Source of the DNA: an uncultured Clostridium sp.
Lineage (GTDB): Bacteria; Bacillota; Clostridia; TANB77; CAG-508
DNA: 13,468 nucleotides
Assembly (NCBI GenBank): GCA_900555615.1
Contig: USMB01000040.1
Span: 1 to 13,468, forward strand
Direction of reading: 5' to 3'
Shown piece after piece: positions 1 through 6,577 of this stretch (within the stretch, counting starts at the first letter, position 1; the number at the start of each line of letters is the position of its first letter). Below the pieces are notes generated by a model. That model searched no databases. It had not been told where the DNA came from and was given only the letters and a program-made list of their open reading frames with translations. The position numbers and the translations under genes are program-made.

Positions 1-1
1 A

Positions 2-40
2 AGCTGAGGCAGAAAACTTTCAAAGTTTTCCACCCCAACT
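2..40 (-). terminator. Long hairpin, probable intrinsic terminator of the minus-strand small gene
   Basis: Arms 2-20 and 22-40 pair around a single base, so the real loop is probably 3-5 nt. Read as minus-strand RNA all 19 pairs form, four of them as G-U wobbles. Read as plus-strand RNA the same four positions become C-A mismatches. This asymmetry argues that the hairpin works in RNA made from the minus strand, just after the stop codon at 53-55. The minus strand leaves the window as ...CAGCTT, so the expected U-tract would lie beyond the edge and cannot be seen. Confidence 0.6.
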
Positions 41-52
41 ATTGACATAGAG

Positions 53-223
53 TCACTTTTTTTCTATCTTTTTCTCATCTGGAATAATAATATTTTTAGG
101 ATTTTTATCTTTGCTTTTTGGTTTTGCAGCATTAATATGCTCATAAACAGGAGAAATATCTAAGTTAGAACCATCTCCATTAATAACTTCAATTTCTTTT
201 TTATTATCTTTTTCTTCTGACAT
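53..223 (-). CDS. Small charged protein of unknown function (56 aa)
   Basis: This minus-strand gene starts at the ATG at 223-221 and ends with TGA at 55-53. A clear AAGGAG ribosome binding site lies 8 bases before the start. The product has no membrane segment, signal peptide or cysteine. It begins with an acidic/basic stretch (MSEEKDNKKE), has a central part around residues 21-31 (LDISPVYEHIN), and ends in a lysine-rich tail containing KNPKNIIIPDEKK. The composition suggests a soluble, largely disordered cytoplasmic protein, possibly binding nucleic acid or ribosomes; that is inference only. It is divergent from scpB and followed by a strong hairpin on its own strand, so it looks like a single-gene unit. 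I do not recognise the family. The ribosome binding site, the terminator-like hairpin and ordinary codon use support a real gene. Confidence 0.7.
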   Translation of the reverse strand: MSEEKDNKKEIEVINGDGSNLDISPVYEHINAAKPKSKDKNPKNIIIPDEKKIEKK

Positions 224-308
224 TTTGAACACTCCTTATAAACTTTTTTTAATCTTATCATAAAACGAAATAAAAGTAAATAAGAAAACATAAAATTGTC
301 CAAAAACC

Positions 309-337
309 TTGACATAATGCGGAAAACATGAGAAAAT
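309..337 (+). promoter_or_regulatory. Promoter for scpB-proS
   Basis: A perfect TTGACA (309-314) is followed after 17 bp by GAAAAT (332-337, 4 of 6 matches to TATAAT). An extended -10 TG lies at 329-330. The expected start of transcription is near 344, giving a short leader before scpB. The -35 is very good and the -10 mediocre. Confidence 0.55.
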
Positions 338-373
338 AGAAATGTTAAAATTATGAAAAAAGAGAGAAGAAAT

Positions 374-955
374 ATGAAAATACAAAAAATAAAATCAATC
401 ATAGAAGCAATACTATTTTCTGCTGGAAGAATTGTAACTGAAGATGAATTAGTATTAGCATTAGAAATAGATAAAAATCAAATAGAAGAGATCATAAGAA
501 GTATGCAAGAAGATTATAAGACAAGAGGAATAGAGATAATAAAAGTGGAAAATGGATATCAAATGTGTAGTAAAAAAGAGTATTACGAATACATTTATCC
601 AATATTAGATAAAAGAACAAAACCAAGTTTATCAACTGCAGCATTAGAAACGCTTGCTATTATTGCATACAATCCAAGAGCAACAAGGGCAGAGATTGAA
701 GCTATAAGAGGGGTAAATAGTGATGGTACAATATATAAACTTTTAGATTATGGACTAATTGAAGATGCCGGAAAAGCGGATTTGCCAGGAAAACCAACAA
801 CATATAAAACGACGGCAGAGTTTTTAAAAATGTTTGGTTATGAATCTTTAGCCAAATTGCCAGAATTACCAAAATACAAGTTAGACTCTAATAGACAGAT
901 TGTTATAGATGAATTAGTAGAAACAGAGGCTCCAATGCCGAGTGAGGAGAAATAA
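374..955 (+). CDS. scpB: Segregation and condensation protein B (ScpB)
   Basis: ScpB is the winged-helix dimer that, with the kleisin ScpA, bridges the heads of Smc in bacterial condensin, which compacts and separates newly replicated origins. The 193-residue product has the usual two winged-helix halves, about residues 1-75 and 80-165. The most diagnostic stretch runs from LSTAALETLAIIAYN through EIEAIRGVNSDGTIYKLL to the KTTAEFLKMFGYESLAKLPELP segment. The frame opens at an ATG at 353, but that start has no ribosome binding site. The ATG at 374 has a weak purine-rich site (AGAGAGAAG) and gives the usual N-terminus MKIQKIKSIIEAILF, so I prefer it. The C-terminal tail is acidic and not conserved. 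scpA is not adjacent: the upstream neighbour is a divergent small gene. proS follows 33 bases later and probably shares the transcript. Confidence 0.95.
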   Translation: MKIQKIKSIIEAILFSAGRIVTEDELVLALEIDKNQIEEIIRSMQEDYKTRGIEIIKVENGYQMCSKKEYYEYIYPILDKRTKPSLSTAALETLAIIAYNPRATRAEIEAIRGVNSDGTIYKLLDYGLIEDAGKADLPGKPTTYKTTAEFLKMFGYESLAKLPELPKYKLDSNRQIVIDELVETEAPMPSEEK

Positions 956-988
956 AGAAAGAATAATATTATTAGGAGGAAAGAAATA

Positions 989-2428
989 ATGGAAGATAAC
1001 AAAAATTTTGTAAAAGAAATAACAAACATAGATGAAGATTTTGCACAATGGTATACAGACATTGTTTTAAAAGCAGAACTTGCAGATTATACAGACACAA
1101 AAGGATGTATAGCAATAAGACCATATGGATATGCAATCTGGGAAAATATTCAAAATTATGCAGATAGAAAATTTAAAGAAACAGGAGTAAAAAATACATA
1201 TTTCCCTGTATTAATTCCAGAAAGTTTATTACAAAAAGAAAAAGATCATGTTGAAGGATTTGCACCAGAAGTAGCATGGGTAACAGAAGCAGGAGGTCAA
1301 AAATTAGATGAAAGATTATGCATAAGACCAACATCAGAAACAATAATAACAACAATGTATTCAAAATGGTTAAAATCATGGAGAGATTTACCATTTGTAT
1401 ATAATCAATGGTGTAGTGTATTAAGATGGGAAAAAGAAACAAGACCATTTTTACGTTCAAGAGAATTCTTATGGCAAGAAGGACATACAATACACGAAAC
1501 AGCTAAAGAAGCACAAGAAAGAACATTGCAAATGTTAGATATATATGCAGATGTTGTAGAAAATCTTTTAGCAATACCTGTTATAAAAGGAATAAAAACA
1601 GAAACAGAAAAATTTGCTGGAGCAGAAGAAACATATACAATAGAAACAATGATGTATGATGGTAAAGCATTACAATCAGCAACATCACATTATTTTGGAC
1701 AAAACTTTACAAAACCATTTAATGTAACATTCCAAAATAGAGATGGAAATCCAGAATATCCATATCAAACATCATGGGGATCAACAACAAGATTAATAGG
1801 AGCAATAATAATGGCACATGGTGATAACAGAGGATTAAAATTACCACCAAGAGTTGCACCAATTCAAGTTGTATTAGTACCAGTTGCAATGCATAAAGAA
1901 GGTGTAAAAGAAAAGGCTCAAGAAATATATGAACAACTAAAAAATAAATATAGAATTGAATTAGATGACAGAGAAAAAGTTTCAACAGGATACAAATTTA
2001 ATGATTGGGAAATGAGAGGGGTTCCATTAAGAATAGAAATGGGACCAAGAGATATCGAAAATGGAGTTTGTGTTTTGGTTAGAAGAGACACAAACGAGAA
2101 AATCGAAGTGAAACTAACAGAGTTAGATGCTAAGGTTGGAGAAATCTTAGAATTAATTCAACAAAATATGTATGATGTTTGTAAAAAAAGAATGGAAGCC
2201 AAAACAACTATTGCACATAATTTAGATGAATTCCAAGCTAATATGAATAAAGAACAAGGATTTATAAAAGCAATGTGGTGTGGTTCAGCAGAATGTGAAG
2301 CTAAAATAAAAGAACTGACAGCTGCAAAATCAAGATGTATGCCATTTGAACAAGAACATATTGGAGACACATGTGTATGCTGTGGAAAGCCAGCTACAAA
2401 AATGGTAATATGGGGAAGACAATATTAA
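989..2428 (+). CDS. proS: Prolyl-tRNA synthetase, short (archaeal/eukaryotic-like) type
   Basis: This class II aminoacyl-tRNA synthetase charges tRNA-Pro with proline in the cytoplasm. At 479 residues, without the large editing insertion of the E. coli-type enzyme, it belongs to the ProS type 3 group. Motif 1 region is GCIAIRPYGYAIW (39-51). The TSET substrate loop is at 115-118. Motif 2 is RWEKETRPFLRSREF (136-150). Motif 3 includes TTRLIGAIIMAHGDNRG (256-272). The anticodon-binding domain follows from about 285 to 385. A C-terminal domain carries cysteines 431, 436, 450, 462, 464 and 465 and ends in WGRQY, typical of the zinc-binding tail and conserved C-terminal tyrosine of this group. An AGGAGG ribosome binding site precedes the ATG. 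It lies 33 bases after scpB and has no recognisable terminator behind it. Identification is secure. Confidence 0.97.
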   Translation: MEDNKNFVKEITNIDEDFAQWYTDIVLKAELADYTDTKGCIAIRPYGYAIWENIQNYADRKFKETGVKNTYFPVLIPESLLQKEKDHVEGFAPEVAWVTEAGGQKLDERLCIRPTSETIITTMYSKWLKSWRDLPFVYNQWCSVLRWEKETRPFLRSREFLWQEGHTIHETAKEAQERTLQMLDIYADVVENLLAIPVIKGIKTETEKFAGAEETYTIETMMYDGKALQSATSHYFGQNFTKPFNVTFQNRDGNPEYPYQTSWGSTTRLIGAIIMAHGDNRGLKLPPRVAPIQVVLVPVAMHKEGVKEKAQEIYEQLKNKYRIELDDREKVSTGYKFNDWEMRGVPLRIEMGPRDIENGVCVLVRRDTNEKIEVKLTELDAKVGEILELIQQNMYDVCKKRMEAKTTIAHNLDEFQANMNKEQGFIKAMWCGSAECEAKIKELTAAKSRCMPFEQEHIGDTCVCCGKPATKMVIWGRQY

Positions 2429-2454
2429 TATGAATATTTTGTGAATTATTCATA
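2429..2454. repeat. Inverted repeat between proS and the asp23 promoter
   Basis: Arms TATGAATA (2429-2436) and TATTCATA (2447-2454) are perfectly complementary around a 10-nt loop and begin directly after the proS stop. No T-run follows on either strand, so it is a poor intrinsic terminator. It ends 7 bp before the -35 of the next promoter, so it could be an operator. In DNA this A+T-rich it may also be chance. Confidence 0.3.
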
Positions 2455-2461
2455 AAAACAG

Positions 2462-2490
2462 TTGTAAAAAAATCAAAAAATTGATATACT
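2462..2490 (+). promoter_or_regulatory. Promoter for the asp23-amaP-nusB-xse gene run
   Basis: TTGTAA (2462-2467) and TATACT (2485-2490) are separated by exactly 17 bp, a good vegetative sigma-A pair. Transcription should start near 2497, about 30 bases before the asp23 ATG. From here to gpr all genes read the same way with gaps mostly under 30 bases, so this may drive a long polycistronic transcript. Confidence 0.65.
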
Positions 2491-2528
2491 TGAAATGATT
2501 AAATTTGATTGAAAGGAAAGTGATTTTT

Positions 2529-2969
2529 ATGGAAGAAAATCAAGAAGAAAAAAAAGAAGAAATAGTAGAAATTGAAGAGAAAACAGAAGGATCAAATGAT
2601 GGAATAAAAATATCAAACGATGTAGTTGCAGTAATTGCAGGAGTTGCTGTATCAGAAGTTCCAGGTGTAGCAAGTATGTCAGGAGGATTTGCTGGAGGAA
2701 TTTCAGAAGTACTAAGTGGAAAAAAGAATCTATCAAAAGGAATAAAAGTAGATGCTGGAGATAAAGAAGTAAAAATCGATGTAAACATCATAGTAGAATA
2801 TGGTTCAAGAATTCCAGATGTAGCATTTGAAATTCAAAATAGAGTAAAAAAATCAGTAGAGAGCATGACAGGTTTAAAAGTATCAGAAGTAAATGTACAT
2901 GTTCAAGGTGTAAAAACAGAAAAAGATGAAGAAGACGACAAAGAAACAGAAAAAGAAGATAAAGAATGA
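2529..2969 (+). CDS. Asp23/Gls24 family envelope stress response protein
   Basis: Asp23/Gls24 (DUF322) proteins are abundant, membrane-associated cytoplasmic proteins linked to cell-envelope and alkaline stress in Firmicutes. In Staphylococcus, Asp23 is tethered to the membrane by AmaP. The 146-residue product has an acidic N-terminal tail (1-22), the Asp23 domain (about 23-130) with the typical ISNDVVAVIAGVAVSEVPGVASM segment, a central VKIDVNIIVEYGSRIPDVAFEIQ strand-helix unit and VSEVNVHVQGV, then a highly acidic tail. The frame is open from a TTG at 2505 and a GTG at 2520, but the ATG at 2529 is best spaced from the AAAGGAAAG site and gives a normal N-terminus. The next genes encode an AmaP-like anchor and a DUF2273 protein, the usual partners, which supports a working Asp23 complex. 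Confidence 0.93.
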   Translation: MEENQEEKKEEIVEIEEKTEGSNDGIKISNDVVAVIAGVAVSEVPGVASMSGGFAGGISEVLSGKKNLSKGIKVDAGDKEVKIDVNIIVEYGSRIPDVAFEIQNRVKKSVESMTGLKVSEVNVHVQGVKTEKDEEDDKETEKEDKE

Positions 2970-2985
2970 GAAATGAGGAATTAAT

Positions 2986-3540
2986 ATGAAATTTTTAGAA
3001 AGACTTGCATTAGTAATATATTCATATGTAATGATATTAATGTCTATAGTGTTAGGACTATTAATTTTTAATTGGATAGAATTAGATAAAGTAGCACAAA
3101 TGGTAAGAATTTTAATAACAGGAAGTATATCATCAAAAGTATTATTAGGATTAAGTGTATTCTTTATTCTATTATCTATAAAATGCATATTTTTTGATGA
3201 TAGATCAAAACAAAAAGCAAAAGAAGTACAAGGTATTTTGTTAAAAAATGAAAATGGACAATTAATGATTTCAAAAGAATCAATAGAAAACATTGTTAAA
3301 AACACAGTATTAGGATTTGAAAATATTCAAGAATGTAAGACTAGAATAGATGTAAATAGTGAAAATCAATTAAGAATAACATTATTTTTAACAGTTAATG
3401 AAAATGTAGTTATAAAAGAACTTGCAAGTAATTTACAAAATAAAATAAAAGAAGAAGTAAAGAAAGTATCAGACTTAGAAGTTCAAGAAGTAAATGTTAA
3501 AGTAATGGGACTACAAGAAAATAAAAAGAGCAAAGAATAG
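2986..3540 (+). CDS. amaP: Alkaline shock response membrane anchor protein AmaP
   Basis: AmaP is the integral membrane protein that recruits Asp23 to the membrane. The 184-residue product shows two predicted membrane helices, about residues 7-29 and 51-68, joined by a short segment. A soluble C-terminal part (about 75-180) ends in EVQEVNVKVMGLQ. That ending mirrors the VSEVNVHVQGV strand of the neighbouring Asp23 protein, so the soluble part is probably a diverged Asp23-like domain. Length and topology fit the family. The start has a GAGG site a few bases upstream, and the gene begins 16 bases after asp23. The order asp23, amaP, DUF2273 is common in Firmicutes. The assignment rests on topology, the Asp23-like tail and neighbours. 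Confidence 0.85.
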   Translation: MKFLERLALVIYSYVMILMSIVLGLLIFNWIELDKVAQMVRILITGSISSKVLLGLSVFFILLSIKCIFFDDRSKQKAKEVQGILLKNENGQLMISKESIENIVKNTVLGFENIQECKTRIDVNSENQLRITLFLTVNENVVIKELASNLQNKIKEEVKKVSDLEVQEVNVKVMGLQENKKSKE

Positions 3541-3551
3541 GATGATTGAAA

Positions 3552-3755
3552 ATGGAAGATTTTAAAAATTTTGTTTCTAAATACATAGGAGCGATAATAG
3601 GAATAATAGTAGCAATATTAATATTATGTACAAGATTATATGATGTTATTTTTGCTATAGTAGTAATAATTGTTGGAGCATTTGTGGGAAATTATGTTCA
3701 ACAAAATAAAGATGAAGTAAAAGAAAAAATTAAAAATTTTATTGATAGGCTATAA
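3552..3755 (+). CDS. DUF2273 family small membrane protein
   Basis: The product is a 67-residue protein with two membrane helices, about residues 11-28 and 31-49, and a charged C-terminal amphipathic stretch (NYVQQNKDEVKEKIKNFIDRL). Proteins of this size and layout (DUF2273) are regularly encoded between amaP and downstream genes in Asp23 clusters and are thought to belong to the membrane anchor assembly; no biochemical role is established. The frame could begin at a TTG at 3546. The ATG at 3552 is better placed after the AGGATGA site that overlaps the amaP stop codon. The gap to amaP is 11 bases. Confidence 0.85.
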   Translation: MEDFKNFVSKYIGAIIGIIVAILILCTRLYDVIFAIVVIIVGAFVGNYVQQNKDEVKEKIKNFIDRL

Positions 3756-3770
3756 AAAAGGAGTTGTAAA

Positions 3771-4181
3771 ATGAAAAGATCAGCAATTAGAGAATTAACA
3801 TTTAGATTAATATATAGTTTAGAAATACAAAAAGCAGAAAATTTAGAAGAACAAATAGAACTATATTTAGAATGTAACGAAGTAGAGGATGAAGAAGCAA
3901 AAGAATATATAAAAGATGCAATTTTTGGAATAAATGAACATATAGAAGAAATACAAGAATTAATAGAAAAAAATCTAAAAGCTGATTGGAAAATAGACAG
4001 AATATCAAAAATAGATTTAAGCTTATTAAAACTTGCTATCTATGAAATAAAATATAAAGAGATTCCATATAAAGTAGCAATAAATGAAAGTTTAGAGTTA
4101 GCCAAAAAATACGGAGAAGAAACTTCTAAAAATTTCATAAATGGAATTTTGGCAAGTGTTGTAAAAGAAATAGGAGAATAA
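3771..4181 (+). CDS. nusB: Transcription antitermination factor NusB
   Basis: NusB, with NusE (S10), binds boxA RNA and forms part of the rRNA antitermination complex. The 136-residue all-alpha product is standard length. It begins with the characteristic RRxARE-like KRSAIRELTFRLIYSLE. It contains a WKIDRISKIDLSLLKLAIYEIKY segment (about 80-102) and ends with the KVAINESLELAKKYGEETSKNFINGILASVVKE motif that is nearly diagnostic. A strong AAGGAG site precedes the ATG. The position between the Asp23 cluster and xseA is the normal clostridial order. The xseA start follows the stop by only 3 bases, so translation is probably coupled. Confidence 0.96.
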   Translation: MKRSAIRELTFRLIYSLEIQKAENLEEQIELYLECNEVEDEEAKEYIKDAIFGINEHIEEIQELIEKNLKADWKIDRISKIDLSLLKLAIYEIKYKEIPYKVAINESLELAKKYGEETSKNFINGILASVVKEIGE

Positions 4182-4184
4182 CCA

Positions 4185-5372
4185 ATGAAATATAATGCAG
4201 TAACAGTAACACAGTTAAATAAATATTTAAAAGACAGATTTGATGAAGATGAAAACTTAAATGCAATATTAGTAAAAGGTGAAATTTCTAACTTTAAGAA
4301 CCATTACACAGGCCATCTATATTTTACATTAAAAGACGAAAATTCGTTAATAAAATGTATAATGTTTAAAAGCTATGCTGAAAGGCTAGCATTTAAACCA
4401 AAAGATGGAATGAAAGTAATGGTTTTTGGGTCTGTATCAGTTTTTGAGAGAGATGGAGTTTACCAAATATATGCTAAAACTATGATGGAAGACGGAATGG
4501 GAGATTTGCATGAAAAATTTGAGAGACTAAAAGCACAACTAGAAGAAGAAGGATTATTTGCTCAGTCACATAAAAAGCCAATTCCATTATATCCTAAAGT
4601 AATAGGAGTATTAACATCTCAAACAGGAGCAGTTATTAGAGATATTATTAATGTTTCATCAAGAAGAAATCCAAATGTCTATATTAGATTATTGCCAGTA
4701 CCTGTTCAAGGACCAGGAGCAGCAGAGCAAATTGCTGAAAAAATCAAAATAATGAATGATAAGAAATTAGCAGATGTTTTGATAATTGGGAGAGGTGGAG
4801 GTTCGTTAGAAGACCTATGGCCTTTTAACGAAGAAATTGTAGCAAGAGCTATATATGAGTCTGAATTGCCAATCATTTCAGCAGTTGGACACGAAACAGA
4901 TTTTACAATAGCAGATTTTGTTGCAGATTTAAGAGCCCCTACACCATCAGCTGCAGCAGAACTTGCAGTACCTGATGTATATGAATTGAAGCAAAAAATA
5001 AATGATTATCAAAATAGATTTAGAAATTCTTTAAAAAAGAAAATAGAACTAATGAAATTAAGATATGAAAAATGTATGAAATCAAGAGTGTTTACTGATC
5101 CAATGAGAAAAATTAGAGATATGAGTGTTTTATTAGACTCATATGTTCAAAGATTGGAAAAGAAAATAAAAAATACGCAAAAAGACAATCAAACTGCATA
5201 TATTGAATTAGTAACAAAATTAGATACATTAAGTCCATTAAAAACATTAGCAAGAGGATATTCATTAACAGAAAAAGACAATAAAATAGTAAAAAGCGTG
5301 AATGAACTAAAAGAAAATGATAAAGTAAAATTAAAATTTATTGATGGCGAAAAAGATGCAAAAATTTGCTAA
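4185..5372 (+). CDS. xseA: Exodeoxyribonuclease VII large subunit
   Basis: XseA is the catalytic subunit of exonuclease VII, which degrades single-stranded DNA from both ends to short oligonucleotides. The 395-residue product has the N-terminal OB-fold domain (about 1-100, including VKGEISNFKNHYTGHLYFTLKD). The catalytic domain carries IGVLTSQTGAVIRDI (about 140-154), GRGGGSLEDLWPFNEE (202-217) and VGHETDFTIADFVADLRAPTPSAAAEL (234-260). Next comes a long coiled-coil region (about 265-345) that binds the small subunits, then the short C-terminal segment beginning ARGYSLT. Length is slightly short but complete. The ribosome binding site is an AGGAG inside the end of nusB. The small subunit gene xseB is not immediately adjacent; one short gene lies between them. 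Confidence 0.97.
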   Translation: MKYNAVTVTQLNKYLKDRFDEDENLNAILVKGEISNFKNHYTGHLYFTLKDENSLIKCIMFKSYAERLAFKPKDGMKVMVFGSVSVFERDGVYQIYAKTMMEDGMGDLHEKFERLKAQLEEEGLFAQSHKKPIPLYPKVIGVLTSQTGAVIRDIINVSSRRNPNVYIRLLPVPVQGPGAAEQIAEKIKIMNDKKLADVLIIGRGGGSLEDLWPFNEEIVARAIYESELPIISAVGHETDFTIADFVADLRAPTPSAAAELAVPDVYELKQKINDYQNRFRNSLKKKIELMKLRYEKCMKSRVFTDPMRKIRDMSVLLDSYVQRLEKKIKNTQKDNQTAYIELVTKLDTLSPLKTLARGYSLTEKDNKIVKSVNELKENDKVKLKFIDGEKDAKIC

Positions 5373-5388
5373 TAAAAGGAGGAAATCC

Positions 5389-5838
5389 ATGGATACACGA
5401 AAGAAACAAAATATATTAACAGTTATTATAGTAATTGCTTTAATAGGATTAGCAGTAATTTTGACTTCAATGTTTTATGATGAAAAAATGAAGGCAGAAA
5501 AAACTTCTAGTGCAGTCTCAAATGAAGTAACTTCACCAAAAGAAGAAAAAGAAAACAATACTGTGAAAGATCCAGTAGAAGAGGTAAAAGAGAATACAGA
5601 AGGAAATACTTATGTTGGAGAAGAGGAAAAAGAGAGTGAACAAGAAGAGGAGCCAAAACAAAGTAATGATGAGAAAGCTATCGAATTAGCTAAAAAAGAA
5701 TGGGGAAATGATCATGATGCAACTTTTAGTATTGATGAGAAAAAAGGTAACAAATATTATGTTGCTGTAAAAAAAGATGGAAATACAGTAGAATGGTATG
5801 AGGTTGACACTGAAACTTGGAAGATTAGTGTTTATTAA
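5389..5838 (+). CDS. Membrane-anchored protein with C-terminal PepSY-like domain
   Basis: The 149-residue product has a basic N-terminus (MDTRKKQ), one membrane helix (about 9-30), and a long Glu/Lys-rich linker of low complexity (about 31-92) probably lying outside the cell. A small C-terminal domain (about 93-149) begins DEKAIELAKKEWGNDHDATFSIDEKKGNKYYVAVKK and ends VEWYEVDTETWKISVY. That helix followed by strands with a closing Y-x-V-D-T-x-T-W-x pattern resembles single PepSY domains, often linked to protease inhibition or wall proteins; the assignment is tentative. The frame runs open into the end of xseA. The ATG at 5389 has a perfect AAAGGAGG site and gives the sensible membrane anchor, so I use it. 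It separates the two exonuclease VII subunit genes and has no obvious role in that enzyme. Confidence 0.82.
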   Translation: MDTRKKQNILTVIIVIALIGLAVILTSMFYDEKMKAEKTSSAVSNEVTSPKEEKENNTVKDPVEEVKENTEGNTYVGEEEKESEQEEEPKQSNDEKAIELAKKEWGNDHDATFSIDEKKGNKYYVAVKKDGNTVEWYEVDTETWKISVY

Positions 5839-5862
5839 AATAAAAACTGAAGGAGAAAAATG

Positions 5863-6087
5863 ATGAGTAAAGAAAATTTTGAAGAATCAATGAAAAAATT
5901 AGAAAGCATAGTAAATGAATTAGAAAATGGCAATTTAAATTTAGATGAATCAGTTGAAAAATTTGAAGAAGGAATGAAAATTGCTAAACAATGCAATACT
6001 ATTTTAGAAGATTCAGAGAAGAAAATAACTATATTATTAGAAAAAGATGGAGAATTAAAAGAAGAAAAATTTGATGCAAATGAATAA
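5863..6087 (+). CDS. xseB: Exodeoxyribonuclease VII small subunit
   Basis: XseB is the small helical subunit; several copies wrap the coiled-coil arm of XseA and are needed for regulated nuclease activity. The 74-residue product matches the usual size and carries the signature NFEESMKKLESIVNELENGNLNLDESVEKFEEGMKI, followed by a second helix ending in an acidic tail. Two ATGs stand in tandem at 5860 and 5863. The second is better spaced (7 bases) from the AGGAG site, so I choose it, but the first is possible and adds one Met. The gene follows the PepSY-like gene by about 24 bases. Confidence 0.94.
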   Translation: MSKENFEESMKKLESIVNELENGNLNLDESVEKFEEGMKIAKQCNTILEDSEKKITILLEKDGELKEEKFDANE

Positions 6088-6109
6088 ATAGATAAAAGGG
6101 GAAAGTAAA

Positions 6110-6550
6110 ATGGAGGACATTCAAAAACTAGTAACTAATAAATATTTATATGTACCATTATTATTATGGTTTTGTATTCAAGTATTTAAAGTTATTTGCG
6201 ATTTAGTAAAAACAAAGAAATTTAATTTTAAAAGAATTATGGGAGCTGGCGGAATGCCAAGTTCTCATACAGCAGTTGTAACAAGTTTAGCAATGCTTGT
6301 CGGTAAGAGTGAAGGCTTTGACTCAGCTATGTTTGCAGTTGCATTAGTATTTGCAATGGTTGTAATGTATGATGCTGCGGGAGTTAGAAGAGCTGCAGGA
6401 AAACAAGCACATTTATTAAATAAAATAATAGAAACACCTGGACTTACAGGAGTAGAGGTACAAGAAAGACTAGTAGAAGTTTTAGGACATACTCCTTTAC
6501 AAGTAATTGTTGGAGCTATAATAGGTATTACAGTTGGACTATTAGCATAA
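6110..6550 (+). CDS. Divergent PAP2 family (DUF212) membrane protein
   Basis: The 146-residue product is a member of the DUF212 family, distantly related to PAP2 acid phosphatases and represented by YuiD of Bacillus. It has about four hydrophobic segments (roughly 12-30, 53-66, 72-88 and 130-146). The hallmark motifs are GGMPSSHTA (47-55), YDAAGVRRAAGKQA (87-100) and LGHTPLQVIVGA (125-136). The SSH and R-containing motifs correspond to PAP2-type phosphatase motifs, but activity and substrate in this family are unsettled; a lipid phosphate is a reasonable guess. A purine-rich GGGGAAAG site precedes the start. It lies 22 bases after xseB and 27 before fhs, within the same gene run. Confidence 0.92.
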   Translation: MEDIQKLVTNKYLYVPLLLWFCIQVFKVICDLVKTKKFNFKRIMGAGGMPSSHTAVVTSLAMLVGKSEGFDSAMFAVALVFAMVVMYDAAGVRRAAGKQAHLLNKIIETPGLTGVEVQERLVEVLGHTPLQVIVGAIIGITVGLLA

Positions 6551-6577
6551 TTAGTATACAAAAATGGAGGGATTAAA

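Noticed and set aside
224..308. A promoter for the minus-strand small gene
   Set aside because: Several AT-rich -10-like words exist on the minus strand (such as TATGAT), but none has a partner at 16-18 bp, so no site can be supported.
160..402. Minus-strand 80-codon frame overlapping the small gene and the scpB start
   Set aside because: Phe/Leu/Lys-rich composition, no ribosome binding site, and it overlaps a better-supported small gene in another frame and the scpB promoter.
1173..1490. Minus-strand open frame inside proS, apparently hydrophobic
   Set aside because: It is a shadow of the proS reading frame: low-complexity Leu/Ile composition, no ribosome binding site, opposite to a certain gene.
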